Shown here: piece after piece, positions 11,429 to 22,822 of the stretch
Layout: each line of letters opens with the position of its first letter
Numbering within the stretch: position 1 is the stretch's first letter
Assembly: GCA_016617785.1 (NCBI GenBank)
Contig: JADILM010000008.1
Location: forward strand, 496,001 to 560,000
Reading direction: 5' to 3'
Length of the DNA stretch: 64,000 nt
From: Sporobolomyces roseus
Taxonomy: Eukaryota; Basidiomycota; Microbotryomycetes; Sporidiobolales; Sporidiobolaceae
The notes under the pieces: model-generated
The model's database searches: none
Seen by the model: the letters and a program-made list of their open reading frames with translations, nothing else
What the model was told of the DNA's origin: nothing
Made by a program: the position numbers and the translations under genes

Positions 11429-14400
11429 TTATACCTCGTTGATCTGCGAATTCCGACGAAGACTTTCATTCGACCCGCGAGATGAAGAGACTCCAGAATC
11501 CGTAAGAGCCTGGAAAAGCGAGCGAGCGAGAATGAGCACCGATCCAGGAAGACGGGCAGAGAGGGTGAGAACGTACTTGTCCAAACGAAGCACTCCCTGC
11601 TCTCACTCGACTCAGATCAGCGAGACGAGCTCCTTCTGCGACCACGTCGTTCAACGACGGATCTTGACTACTGAGTACAGAAGGAGGGAGAGGAGTAGGT
11701 CCGGGTCGATGAGGAGCTGACGACTGATCCTCTTGTTCTTGAACGAGTCCCTCGAGTTTCTCCTCGACCTTGTCAAGGGTGAGTTTCGCATCTCCGTTTC
11801 CTTTCTTGACGGGCGGAGGAGTAGCGCTGACACCGGGAGGAGCTTCGACTTTTGTTCCTGGAGTAGCTTGAGGAGTTGGTGAGGTGAGCATGAGAGAAGG
11901 GTTATCGACTCGACTAGGACCGTTGATCGAGTTGACCGGTGGTGCAGGACCGGCGTCGAGAGCTGGAGATGCGTTGTTTGATGAAGACTCGGGAGAGGCG
12001 TTGGGTGAGTCGCCTTTGTGACTTCGATCGATCACGAGATGCGCTCGAACTTCGTCCGCTTTCGAATGAATACCGGCAGAGAAGCCTGTTGTGCCAGGTG
12101 CTTGATTGATGGGTCGAGGAACGCCGAGCGCGACAGCAGCTGCGGCAGCGGACGAAGTGAAAGCATCGGGAGAATCGATCTTGCGACTGAATTGAGACTG
12201 TTTTCAGGCAAGGGAAATTAGTGAAGAACACTCGACGAAAGAGAAAGCGCTAGCTTACGAGATAACTCATCGAACCCCATTCAACGAGTTTGGTCTCGAG
12301 CCAAGGAAGAGAAACGGGTTTTGTGAGGAAATCGTTACATCCAGCGGCGAGAGCGTTGACTCGATCGGCTTGAAGGGAGGAAGCGGTAAGGGCGACAATA
12401 ATGACGGGCATGTGAAGGAGAGGAGAACTAGGGTTGCTGAGTGGATTGCTGATACCGGACATGGGAGAATTGAGATCGGCAGTTGGTGTTGTGATGAAAG
12501 TTCCGACGTTGTTTGCCCGTTCGAGTTCTCGAATCTCTCGAGTAGCTTCGATACCATCCTTGACAGGAAGTTGGATATCCATCTATTCAAGTTTGAGCGG
12601 CAATCAGCACAAGAGCGAAGATTAGATGAATCGAGCAAAGGAAACTTACGAGTACCAAGTGGAAACTTCCCTTCTTCCACTTCTCGACTGCTTGATCTCC
12701 ATCCACTGCGACCTCACACTTGATACCTCGTTTCTTCATGAAGACGGATAAAATCGTTTGATTAATTTTGTTATCTAGTTTCAACAATCGACTTGATCAG
12801 CAAAAGTCGAGTCGGTGTTGAGCAAAGAGGAGAGCGTACCTTCGACGATCAGAACTCGAATAGGAGGTACAGATGGTAAAGTACTCTTCCTGCTCGCTCT
12901 TCGCTTGCCTTTGGGAGGTCCAGTGATCGTACCCGTTCTCGACCGTGCGAAAGCCGTTCGAGGTGAAGAAGGACTCGGAGGTACCTTGGATCCAGCAGCC
13001 CTCGCGGCAGCAGCTCCGGCGGCAGCTGGACCTAGAGGAGCCGAAGGTGGTGAGTTACCCATAGGTGAAGGAGCTCCACTTGTTCCTCTCCGAGAAGCAG
13101 GTCCAAAGTGAGGACTAACATTCACGCTGCCGATGTGAGGTGAAGGTGCGTTCGAAGCGGGACCAGATCCTCCACTCGAATTGCTGTGACGGGCAGAAGC
13201 TGGAGGTCGTTTTCCTGCTGACGTGTTCGAGTTGTGTCTTGACAGTTCTTCTGCAGGTGGTGGTAGCTCTTCCGGCGATACGTCTTCTCCGTTTGCTCGA
13301 GATTTCGCCGCCGAGATGAACGAGTCGAGGTGGAGAGCTGGGGTACCTAGCGGCATTACGGGACTGTTTGGATCCGAGTTGTGATGCGAAGAGTTGCTGG
13401 ACTTGCGTCTTGAGCTCGAAGGACCGAGACCGATCTCATGAGGAGCAGCGGTTGACACTCGAGAGGGAGGAGATGCGGGATCAGAAGAGAATTCGTTGGC
13501 GCCTTTGTCTCGAAGTCCATCAGCGGGAGCTCGATCTCGTTCCATCGGTTTGCTTGCTGCCTTCTCCTTCGCGAAGAACGACCGTGAAGATCGAGTCTGA
13601 GGTTGGAAGAAGATTCCGGATCGTCCATCAGGCGATTGAATGACCATTCCTTCACTCGGAGTAGCCTCCTTGAGCTCCTCGGCGACGCTCGAGAAGTACG
13701 ACTCTTGGGATTCGGTGTTCTGACCGAGAGGAGAAGGAGGGAGATGACCGGACTGAGGGAAACCGTTGCTCGAGGGGGAGAAATAGGTAGGAGGAGTTCG
13801 AGGTTTTCCAAGAGTCGCTCCACTATTCGCATCTCCTGACTTGCTTCCTGAACCCTCTGAACCGCCAAAGTCGAACTCGTTCTCCTTTGCGAGTGCTGGG
13901 GATAGTCGAGGAGTCCAGTACTGAATACCGGGAGAAGTGGGAGAAGTAGCGATAGGAGGGAGGAAAGGGTCGACCGCTGGACGCTTGAGGGCTGTCCAAA
14001 GTGCTGTAATGATGCGACGAGGTCCTGCTGGTTTCGGAATGACAAGAACTTCGGGAAGAGTAGGAGATCGGGTCGTAGCGAGAGCATCCGCGACGATTTC
14101 TTTGATCGTTTTGTAGTGAGTGAGACTGGCGAAGTGAACGATGACCCATTGCGAAGGACCTTGTTGTTGCAGTTGGTGAAGCTGTCGAACGTGAGGACTT
14201 GAGCGAGCTCTTCGAGTAGCGAGTTGGGGTCGTTTCGAGATGAGGGTTGGGGGAGCGTGGAGAGGGGGAGCACGAAGAGCGATGAGGAGTCGTCTGAGAG
14301 TTGAAACGTCGTCGTCGATAATGACGAGGTTCGAATTCGGCTCTCCATTGAGATCAGGCGATTTGTGAGAACCATCTGAGTTGGGCGATCCAAATCCTGG

Positions 14401-17031
14401 TGGTGTTCCGCTATCTGTTCCCGCGAATCCAGAGTCGAACCTTGATCCTGCTGACGGCCTCTTCGAATCGAGTCCATGAGACGAGCTACCGGACGAGAGC
14501 GGTCCTTCACCATCGAGTGGAACATGCTGAACGTCCATTCCCCATCCCGCCAAATACATCGTCAAGTGTTTCGCGAAAGTGCTCTGATCGCTGGCGTGGA
14601 GAGCGACCCGATGTCCCTTGAGAGCAGAGTCTGCAAATCGCTTGAGATCTCCAATCGAAGGTTCTTGACCAACCGAAGCTTCGAGACTCGCTCGTCTTCG
14701 TCCAAGGAGAGTTGACGGATCTTCAACAGGTCGAGGTTTCGGTCGAGCAGCAGGGAGGAGGCCTTCGAGGACCCATGACTTCGATGTCGCATCGGCGAGA
14801 GTACCGGGTTCGACAGTGCCGAATTCGAATCCGACGAGAGAGAAGAGGGATTTTGCGAAGGGACTGTCGAAGGGAGGAGCGGGAAGAACGGGATTTGAGC
14901 CAGGCGAAGAGACACCATCGTCGCCATAAGGGTGGGCAGGAGTAGGAGGAGCAGCGGTATGAAGGATTTCGAGCGATACCGTCCACCATCTTTGAGGAGA
15001 AGGACGAGTAGAAGATTCGGCTGAGGGCGAGGTACTGCTTGAGCGATCGGGAGTAGATTCGTTCGAGTTCGGAGGAAGAGGTTCTGAGGAAACGGAGGCG
15101 GCAGTAGCGAGGAATCGAACTTCGATTGTTGATCCAAAACTCGCTCCAGCGATAATGTGATGAAGGATCTGCGAGCGCAATAGAGTCAGTCCGCTGAAAC
15201 TGAACGTCTAGAACGAGAACGAGGCTCACCCATACGAGAGCTACACTCCAAGCTCTCTCATCCGCTCTCACGAGCAACTCCCTAGATTCAATCTCTTTTG
15301 GTCCTGGTTTCGGCTTTTCTCCTGTCACTTCTGCATTCCTCTCCTCGACTGACGGTGTCGCTGCTGGACTAGGAGCACTCCCATTTCCAACTTGTCCAAT
15401 CACCAACTCGATCCCTCTCGCTGCCGTATCTGCCGCGAGTACATCTGAAATCCCTTGTAACATCGAAGGGAAATCGAAGATTTGTTCCGGTTCATCATCG
15501 ATATCTGAGAAAGGGTCTCCTCCTCCACCTGCTTCGTTTCGAGATTTTGTTGGCGAAGGTGGTCGAGGTTGTTCTCCCTTTCCTACTTCTCCAATCCATT
15601 CGAATCCTCTGAATAATCGCCAAATCGCAGCTGCACTAACGGCAGGGACTGAGAGAGAGGAAGGAGCGTGTAGTTCGTGAGAGTGAGCGGGCCGAAGGTG
15701 ATCGATAGTTGGGAGACCGGGCATGAAAGAAGCTGCAGTAGTTGCGGTGTCGGCAGTTGCAGTCGAGGCGATGCTTGCTCGGTCGGATTGCATGTGATCT
15801 GATTTGCTGAAAGGATCGGTAGTTTCTGACATCGACGACTTGCGTGACGAGGAGCCGGCACCGAGAGCGACTTCGAAGAGTGAAGGAATTTTGAGAGGTG
15901 GAGAGAAGAGGTGAGTTGGACCGAGTTGGGAAAGAAGTAGGAGTGCGGGAGGGAGGAGGGTAGCGATGAGCTGAAGAGACTGATCGAGTAATGGAGGTTG
16001 AGGGAAAGCTTGAGGTTCTTCGATCGGTCGAAGTGGTGAGCCCAAAGGAATCCCTCCATTCAATGATCCTGCAGTACTCGTTCGATCATGCGCTAGTAAC
16101 GTTCTCTGACTCAACATACTCTCTCTCCTACTCATCGCCCGTCCTTCTGCTCGTGGCGTCGTGGCAGCACTTCCTTCCCCTCCTCCAACAGGATTTGTTC
16201 CGAAATGTTCTGCCAATCCCGCAGACTCCATAGGATCTCTTTCCTTCCCTCGCAGTGTCGCTGGTGATCCCGGTGATAATCTTGGGGGTTCTACAGAGAG
16301 TGCTGGAGAGGTGAGAGGAGAGGCGGAGGGGGAAGTAGGTGGACTGGCACTGCGTTCTGATTTGCTTCGATTGAAATTTGGGCGAAATCGTTTTGTCAAA
16401 CTTGAACTCGATTGCGAGCCTGACGTTGAAGAGTAGACGCTCGTTGTCGATATTGATTTTTCGGGAAGAGGAGGAGGTTTCGTCGAGGCCGAAGGAGATG
16501 AGGAGGAGGAAGAAGAAGAGGAAGTTGAGGGAATGAGATCTCGAGCGAGTTTGATCGGACTAGAGAGACTGCGGGGAAGAGGGGGACGATTCTGTTGTGC
16601 TGCAGCTGCTGGGGGTCTGAATGAGCCTAGGAATCGAGTAAGGAAAGTACCGGGCGAATTGGTTGAATCTGCTGGAGTCTCGGCTGGATTTAAACGAAAA
16701 AAAGTTGAGGATCAGCTCCTTATGAGCAGGTAAAATTCAGATCAGAGAAAAGCGCACCAGATAACCTCCTCAAACCAGTGCTACTCTTCCTAGGTTTACC
16801 TGATTCAGACTTTGAACTGAATCCACTTGCCGACCTCGGTCGCAGTAGTTCCGCTTGACCTGATCCACCAAAATCTGTTGCACTAACTTGAGGTAATAGC
16901 TGTTCTCCATCTAATGAAGGTCCTGTTGATGCAGCGATGAGAGATGGTCTCCTTCTTGGACTCTTCGTTGTTGGAGGTTGAAGTGTCGAAGGTGAGTTAC
17001 TGGAGGACCCAGAGGGCGAAGGGCTAGCCAT
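11429..17031 (-). CDS. SSK1: Response regulator SSK1 (HOG pathway)
   Basis: At least seven exons, about 1,700 residues. SSK1 is the cytosolic response regulator that, unphosphorylated, activates the SSK2-type MAPKKK upstream of Hog1. The receiver domain lies in the C-terminal third: RVLIVEDNKINQTILSVFM (joined across the intron near 12840), FHLVLMDIQLPVKDGIEATR with the phospho-accepting Asp in MDIQLP, IIVALTAS and the Lys of DFLTKPV. As in other fungal Ssk1 proteins there is a Ser/Pro-rich insertion of about 30 residues before the fourth strand. The rest is Ser/Pro-rich, with a conserved N-terminal region around IWRLFRGFEWIGEVGKGEQ. The tail after the receiver reads SQFSRKIDSPDAF and on to an Ala/Pro-rich end. 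The final exon after 11580 is a likely join, ending at TAA 11429. Confidence 0.88.
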
Positions 17032-17578
17032 ACGCGGGGCTTTCACTACTTGAGATTGCTTCTAAGGTGAGCCACAGTGATCAGAGGGTGTTGTTCGTTG
17101 AGATGAATCGCTGTTCAAGTCAGTTCGAAAGTTTGCGTCTCGCATCTTCGATTCGCAACGGTTTCTCGCAAGTGTTCGCTCATTAATCTCGTGCTGTCCT
17201 ATTGCGTTAGTAGTCTATCGGAGGCTCAATCACAATTATGCAGGAAACAGGAACCGGAGTTGTCTAAATCCGACGGAGATTGCAGGGTCTTTTCTCGCTT
17301 GAGAGCGGGTCTTATGAAGCGCTCTGTTGCGGCTGAAAACGAGCAACCTATCGAAGTTTGAAGTCCGCCCGAATTCGCTTGAATCTCGTTTTCGAAGTCG
17401 CCGTCTCTTTGCGAAATCTGTTATTCCTCCACTTCTCTCGGCTCTTCTTCCACTCAAACGACTCGCTCTGCTCTTGCTATCGTTCACCTGACCCCCCTAT
17501 CCATTACTCAGCTTTCAACACTTCCTCTTCGCCCTTCTTCACGCCATCAAATCCCTCCAATAAACCCCCTCTCTCAAC
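17032..17578. promoter_or_regulatory. Divergent promoter, SSK1/thiolase
   Basis: 547 bases between divergent starts. The 100 bases before the thiolase ATG are CT-rich, as at many starts in this window. No specific element identified. Confidence 0.5.
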
Positions 17579-19491
17579 ATGACCAACAAATCTTTCGTCG
17601 TCGGTGTCGGTATGACAGCTTTTGTCAAACCTCGCAACCTTCGAGACTACCCAGAGTGAGCCTCCTCTCCTTCGTTCTCCTTCTTTCTTCCCCCTTTCCC
17701 CACCTCTCTTCGAAACCGCTCCCCTGGACTGACCGGACTCTCTTCTGATTACAGACTCGCTGTAGAGGCAGCTACGAAAGCTCTACTTGACGCCGGAATC
17801 AATTACGATGACATTCAACAAGCATTCGCAGGATACGTCTACGGAGTGAGTTTCTTCGCAAACTCTACCTGGACTCCTCAGAATCCTGTTAGGCTTCAAC
17901 AAGTCGAGCTGACTTTGTCCGCTCTCTTCACTGTCGTAGGACTCGACTTGCGGACAACGAGCGCTTTACGCACTCGGAATGACTGGAATCCCCATCATCA
18001 ACGTTAACAACAATTGTTCGACTGGATCTTCGGCACTCTGGCTCGCTCGTCAAGCTATTGAATATGGTATCTCCGACTGTGTCATGGCGTTGGGATTCGA
18101 GAAGATGGCTCCCGGATCTCTCGCAACCATTTTCGACGATAGGGATCCTCCCCTCAGCAAGACTATCGGACTTATGGGAGAGATGGAGCAAATGGGACAA
18201 GGTCCCTTCGGTACGTCACTCTCAAATCTCTCACAGACCGTCACGTCGATCTGATAGAGCTTGTCTTGATGTAGCTGCTCAAATTTTCGGTAATGGAGGA
18301 GAAGAATACGTTCAGAAGTACGGAGCTTCGTGGGAACACATCGCTGCGATCGCTGCCAAGTCCCACACTCATTCAAAGAACAACCCTTACGCTCAATTCC
18401 ACGAGCCACGAACTGCTGAAGATGTCTTGAAGGACAAAAAAGTCACTCAATACATGACTCGGTAAGCTTTTCGTCTCACTTCGATTCTTCTGTGCTCGAA
18501 CTAACACTTCTAATCGCAGTGGAATGTGTTGCCCTACATCTGATGGAGCCGCCTGTACGATCGTCTGCTCTGAAGCGTTCGTCAAGAAGCACAACTTGCA
18601 AAATCAAGCGATCGAGATCGTTTCGCAAGGTGAGCTTTCGCAGTGACACTTTCCGTTCCGGCGGCTTATTGCTTACATTTGGACGGCTCATAGGTATGGC
18701 GACGGATTCCACTCGATTGTTTGAGGATCGAAGCGCTATCGAGTTGGCCGGATCCGACATGACTAGGATGGCAGCGAAAGAAGCGTTCTCAAAAGCCAAG
18801 ATTGGACCTGAAGATGTTCAAATCATTGAGCTACACGATTGCTGTACGTTTCATTTCGTCACAACCCGACTAAGTGCTACAGGCTGACTTGTCGTCTGTC
18901 GACAGTCGCCGCGAACGAACTTCTCGTTTACGACGCTCTCGGTCTCGCACCTCCCGGAAAAGCTCACACTATCATCGATAAGAAGGATAACACGTACGGT
19001 GGTAAATGGGTCATCAACGCTTCTGGAGGACTGCTCGCGAAAGGACACCCTCTCGGTAAGTTCTCTAGCTCACGTTTCTCTAGCTTGAAGTGACTGACAC
19101 GTTTCTCGATTAGGCGCTACTGGACTTGGAATGGCTGCTTACCTCGTCAACCAGCTTCGAGGATGGGCAGGGCCCATGCAAGATCCTCGATGCGTTCCCG
19201 GTGAAATGGAGAAACAAGGAAAGACAGCGTATGGTCTAGCTCACAACCTGGGTCTCGGTAAGTTCACTCTTCTACGGACTTTCCGACACTTTCTGATACT
19301 CTTCTTCAACAGGTGGAAGTTGCGTAATCACTATCTTCAAGCGACCGGACTTCTTCGAGGCAAAGGGAGAAGATGGACGAGCTCGTTTGGGATACAATCA
19401 CGCTTGCGAATGTCGTGATTCGACTATGGAAGATGTTGCCAAGGTTCAAAGCAAGAAGGCTCACTCGAAATGGGCTGAGGCGAACCTTTAA
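17579..19491 (+). CDS. SCPx-type thiolase (sterol carrier protein X thiolase domain)
   Basis: About nine exons, roughly 460 residues. Begins [18 protein letters not shown]. Thiolases of this family cleave 3-ketoacyl-CoA in peroxisomal beta-oxidation. Catalytic signatures are visible: the nucleophilic Cys in [16 protein letters not shown], the loop [19 protein letters not shown] (joined across the intron at 18843), the His in [18 protein letters not shown], and a late Cys block HACECRDST. No SCP2 domain follows, as in many fungal forms. The C-terminus is WAEANL; the ANL end resembles the non-canonical peroxisomal signal of catalase (KANL) rather than SKL. A PEX11 gene lies 13 kb away but need not be related. 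Confidence 0.9.
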
Positions 19492-19798
19492 GCAGGGGAG
19501 GGCGGAGAGGAAGAGCCTACAAACTGGTTGCGAAGAGACTCTCGTCGTTGTTCCTTGTTGATCTCTGTGTTTTTCTCTTTCATATCGCTCCTTGATGTAT
19601 ATACTACCACTTTTAACTGCTCTCATCGTCATCGGGTTCATTCGAGAGCAAGCGACTTTGTGAAATGTTGTGCGAAACTTCTCTCTTCCCGATTCATACC
19701 TCGACAACCTCCAAAGCGCTCCATTTCTCTCCTTCCACTCTTGATAGATACCTCAGCTACACTCGGACACCTACAGCTACTCGGCACAACGCTAGACC
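19492..19798. other. Intergenic, thiolase to VTA1
   Basis: 307 bases with the thiolase 3' UTR and the VTA1 promoter/5' UTR. Nothing else recognised. Confidence 0.45.
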
Positions 19799-21252
19799 AT
19801 GTCGTCTCCTCCATCTGTTCCTCCCGAGTTGAAGCCGATCACGCCCTATCTCGCTCGCGCTCATGAGCTAGCTACAGCAGATCCTGTGATTGCCTATTGG
19901 TGTACGTCAACCTCTCGCTTTCTCCCCAAAGCAGCCTAAGCGACTGAGAGAGCTGATGATGATTTCATTATTTTCAGGCACTTACTTCGCTTTGCAACAA
20001 GCGATGACTCTCGGTGCGAAAGATCCAGAGTCTCAGACCTTCTTGTTTGCTCTCATGGATCGATTGGAAGCTGTGAGTCTCCCTTTCTCACTCCCCCACT
20101 TCTCACATCTTCGTCTGGAAAGTAGCTGATCGAGGCATTGAGATGCACACAGATGAAAGGAGAGAATGCAGACAATGATGCGGTTACTGAAGATGCGGCA
20201 GCTTCAGCCTATATCGAGAATTTCGGATTCAAAATCTTCTCGACTGCAGATAACGAGGACAGAAAAGGGAAAGCTACGAGGTGAGTGCGAGAGGGTCATG
20301 ACGATCATGAGACATACTGATGCGTTGATTCCTTCGCTCCCAGAGCTACGGCAAGGAAGTTCCTCGCTGCAGCAAACTTTCTCGAATTGTTGACAGTCTT
20401 TGGGGAAGTCGGGACTGAGGTAAGCCTTGTCTCGCTCCGAAACTTGATCAGGCTACTGACCAAAATCGTCGACAGAACCGAGAGAAGATCAAGTACTCGA
20501 AATGGAAAGCTACCGATATTGCGAAAGCTTTCAGAGAAGGACGCACTCCCGTTCCAGGACCTGCTGGAGGGTTACCTGAGACCGAAGATCCAGCAGTCGA
20601 AGTGAATCATGTTACAGCAGCTGAAGAGAAGGAGTTATCGAAGGAACTAGCAGCACTCGGATCGACAGAACCACGGGAGGAACGAACAGAATCTGCTACT
20701 CGCTCGCCCGCTCTCAGTTCTCCACCAGCACCAGAAGCCGATGATGATTACCCTTCTGCTTCCTACCCGTTTCCTCAGCAACCTACAACTCTCCCTTCAG
20801 CTCCTTCGGCTCCCTCCTCTCCCACTCCTCCCGATTTCGTCGACGAAGATGACCCATCCCGAATCAATACTCCCTCTTTACCCACTTTCATCGATACCCC
20901 TTCTGCTTCAGAAGAGCCCACTTCCTCTTCCTCAATCGACCATCAATCCTTCGTGATCGATTCAAACACTCACCTTCCTCCTTCGCATCAAACCGCAAAC
21001 CTCCCTACTCCCTCCTTCCACCTTCCTTCCGAACCTCCCGCTTTCCCCTCAGCCGTCTTTCCTCCAGCTGCCCCTGCACCTAGACCTTCAGCACCATCCG
21101 CGCCTTCAATGGCGAGGAGAGATCCGACAGATCCGTTGGAAGTTCAAAAGATTCAGAAACATGCGAAGTGGGCGATTTCGGCGTTGAATTACGAGGACTT
21201 TGAGACGGCTAGGAAAGAATTGAGGTTGGCGTTGGAGATGCTTGGAGGTTGA
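19799..21252 (+). CDS. VTA1: Vacuolar sorting protein VTA1 (LIP5 family)
   Basis: Five exons, about 393 residues. VTA1 activates the AAA ATPase Vps4 for ESCRT-III disassembly at endosomes. The N-terminal tandem MIT-like domain reads LKPITPYLARAHELATADPV, IAYWCTYFALQQAMTLG, then FLELLTVFGEVGTENREKIK and KYSKWKATDIAKAFREGRTP, all family landmarks. A Pro/Ser-rich linker of about 160 residues follows. The C-terminal Vps4-binding helices are present: IQKHAKWAISALNYEDFETA, ending EMLGG. Start is the only ATG giving this N-terminus. Confidence 0.92.
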
Positions 21253-21523
21253 GATGTAGTCAAAACGGGACGATTTTGCTTGAACAACGAAGAATTGACG
21301 AAATGATCAACGAACGAACGCCTTTCTTTGGGAATTGACGCATCGCTAGACTACCTCCGGCTTGCTTCTATCTGACATCGAAACGCTGAATGAACGATTT
21401 GAGAGATGTTGCGAAAAAGTTCAAGATACTATTGAATACGTTTGAATAAGAGATAGGAATTTCGCTAATTTGCGAATTCTCCAGCCTTTCACCCAACTCC
21501 ACCTCCACCTCGAATCGCAAGCA

Positions 21524-22641
21524 ATGTCAGGTAATCAACCGAGTGTAACACTATACGTCTCTAACATCAACACGAAGATTCCCAAAGAAGGTACGTCTTT
21601 CCCTCTCTCCCTCCTCATCAACTCCACCTCTCCTAACTCTCCCCTCTCTCCCCTGCAATAGAGGTTCGAAGATCACTCTATGCTCTATTCTCAATCTATG
21701 GCAAAGTGTTGGATGTAGTACACGTTCGTAAGGAGAAAGTGAGAGGGACTGCATTCTTAGTGTTCAGAGATCTGGCAAGTTCAACTGCAGCTATGAGGGG
21801 GTTGGACGGTGAAGGGTTCTATGGGAAATCACTCGTACGTTTACCTCATACTCGTTAGTACTTGAGAAACTTGCACTAAACAGTGAGGAGGTAATGTAGA
21901 GAATCGCATATGCGAAATCTACTTCTCACGCAACTGTAGCGCTCCATGAAGGACCCGAAGCAGTCTACGCAATTAAACTAGGATTGAGAGAGTTGGATGG
22001 AACCGCTACTCAAGCTAGTAAATTGACGGTTTCGGGAGCACAGAAGAAGTTGTTGGATGAGAAGAGGAAAGAGAAGAGGGGGAGGGAGGACGAGGATGAC
22101 GAGGAAGAAGAGGAAGAGGAAGAGGATGAAGAGAGACCGGAGAAGAAGAAGGGGAAACAACAACAAGAGGAAGAGGAAGATGATGGTATGTTTTCACCTC
22201 AATTTTCTCCATTCCCCTGTTCTAGACTGATCCGAGTGACGTGAGAGTAGATGCTATGGATGAAGAATCAGATGATGATGCGCCAGCACCAACAGCAACC
22301 ATGCTTGAAAAAGCTGGATCGACTCCGACTCCAGTATTATACGTCGCAGGATTACCACAAGAAGTCACGACCGATATGCTTTCCGCACTCTTCCAACAGT
22401 AGGTTACTCAAGGTTTTGATCTCTTTACACATGAAGACTGATGGCTACCTTGCGAATCTGCAGATACTCTGGTTTATCTTCTCTTCGACTTTTACCCTCA
22501 ACAACGACGAGCAAGAACTCTGGAACAGCGATGGTTATCTACGAATCGGTGTCGCAGGCAGGTGTTGCTAAGGAAGCACTAGATGGGTTCTTGGTGGACA
22601 AGGATGCGCCGATCAAGGTGGATTACGCTGCGAGAGGTTGA
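21524..22641 (+). CDS. U1A/U2B''-type spliceosomal RRM protein
   Basis: Multi-exon gene of about 270 residues. The first RRM has RNP2 as VTLYVSNINTKI and RNP1 as VRGTAFLVFRD, with the SNF-family features EEVRRSLYALFSIYGKVLD and SLRIAYAKSTS. An acidic/basic low-complexity linker (EEEEEEEEDEERPEKKKGKQ) follows. The second RRM has VLYVAGLPQEVTTDMLSALF and a C-terminal APIKVDYAARG. This layout is that of U1A and U2B''; fungi often keep a single SNF-type gene, so I cannot say whether it serves U1, U2 or both. Role: binding a snRNA stem-loop in the nucleus. Confidence 0.85.
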
Positions 22642-22822
22642 AGTGAAAGTGTGAAAATGTAATCATTAGCGATTTGATCTTTGCATTGTCTCTACTTGCT
22701 GCTATCCATCGAGAGTGAAGTATGGCTGTGAGCGATCGAGAGTGAGGAAGAAAGCGAGAGGTTGCGAAAGGGAAGTTGGATTTCAGATCCTCCACTTTCT
22801 ACAATTCACTCTCTCTACAACG

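Noticed and set aside
13356..14525. 389-codon open frame on the minus strand inside SSK1
   Set aside because: It is a shadow of the SSK1 reading frame; the main frame runs unbroken here and links to the receiver domain.
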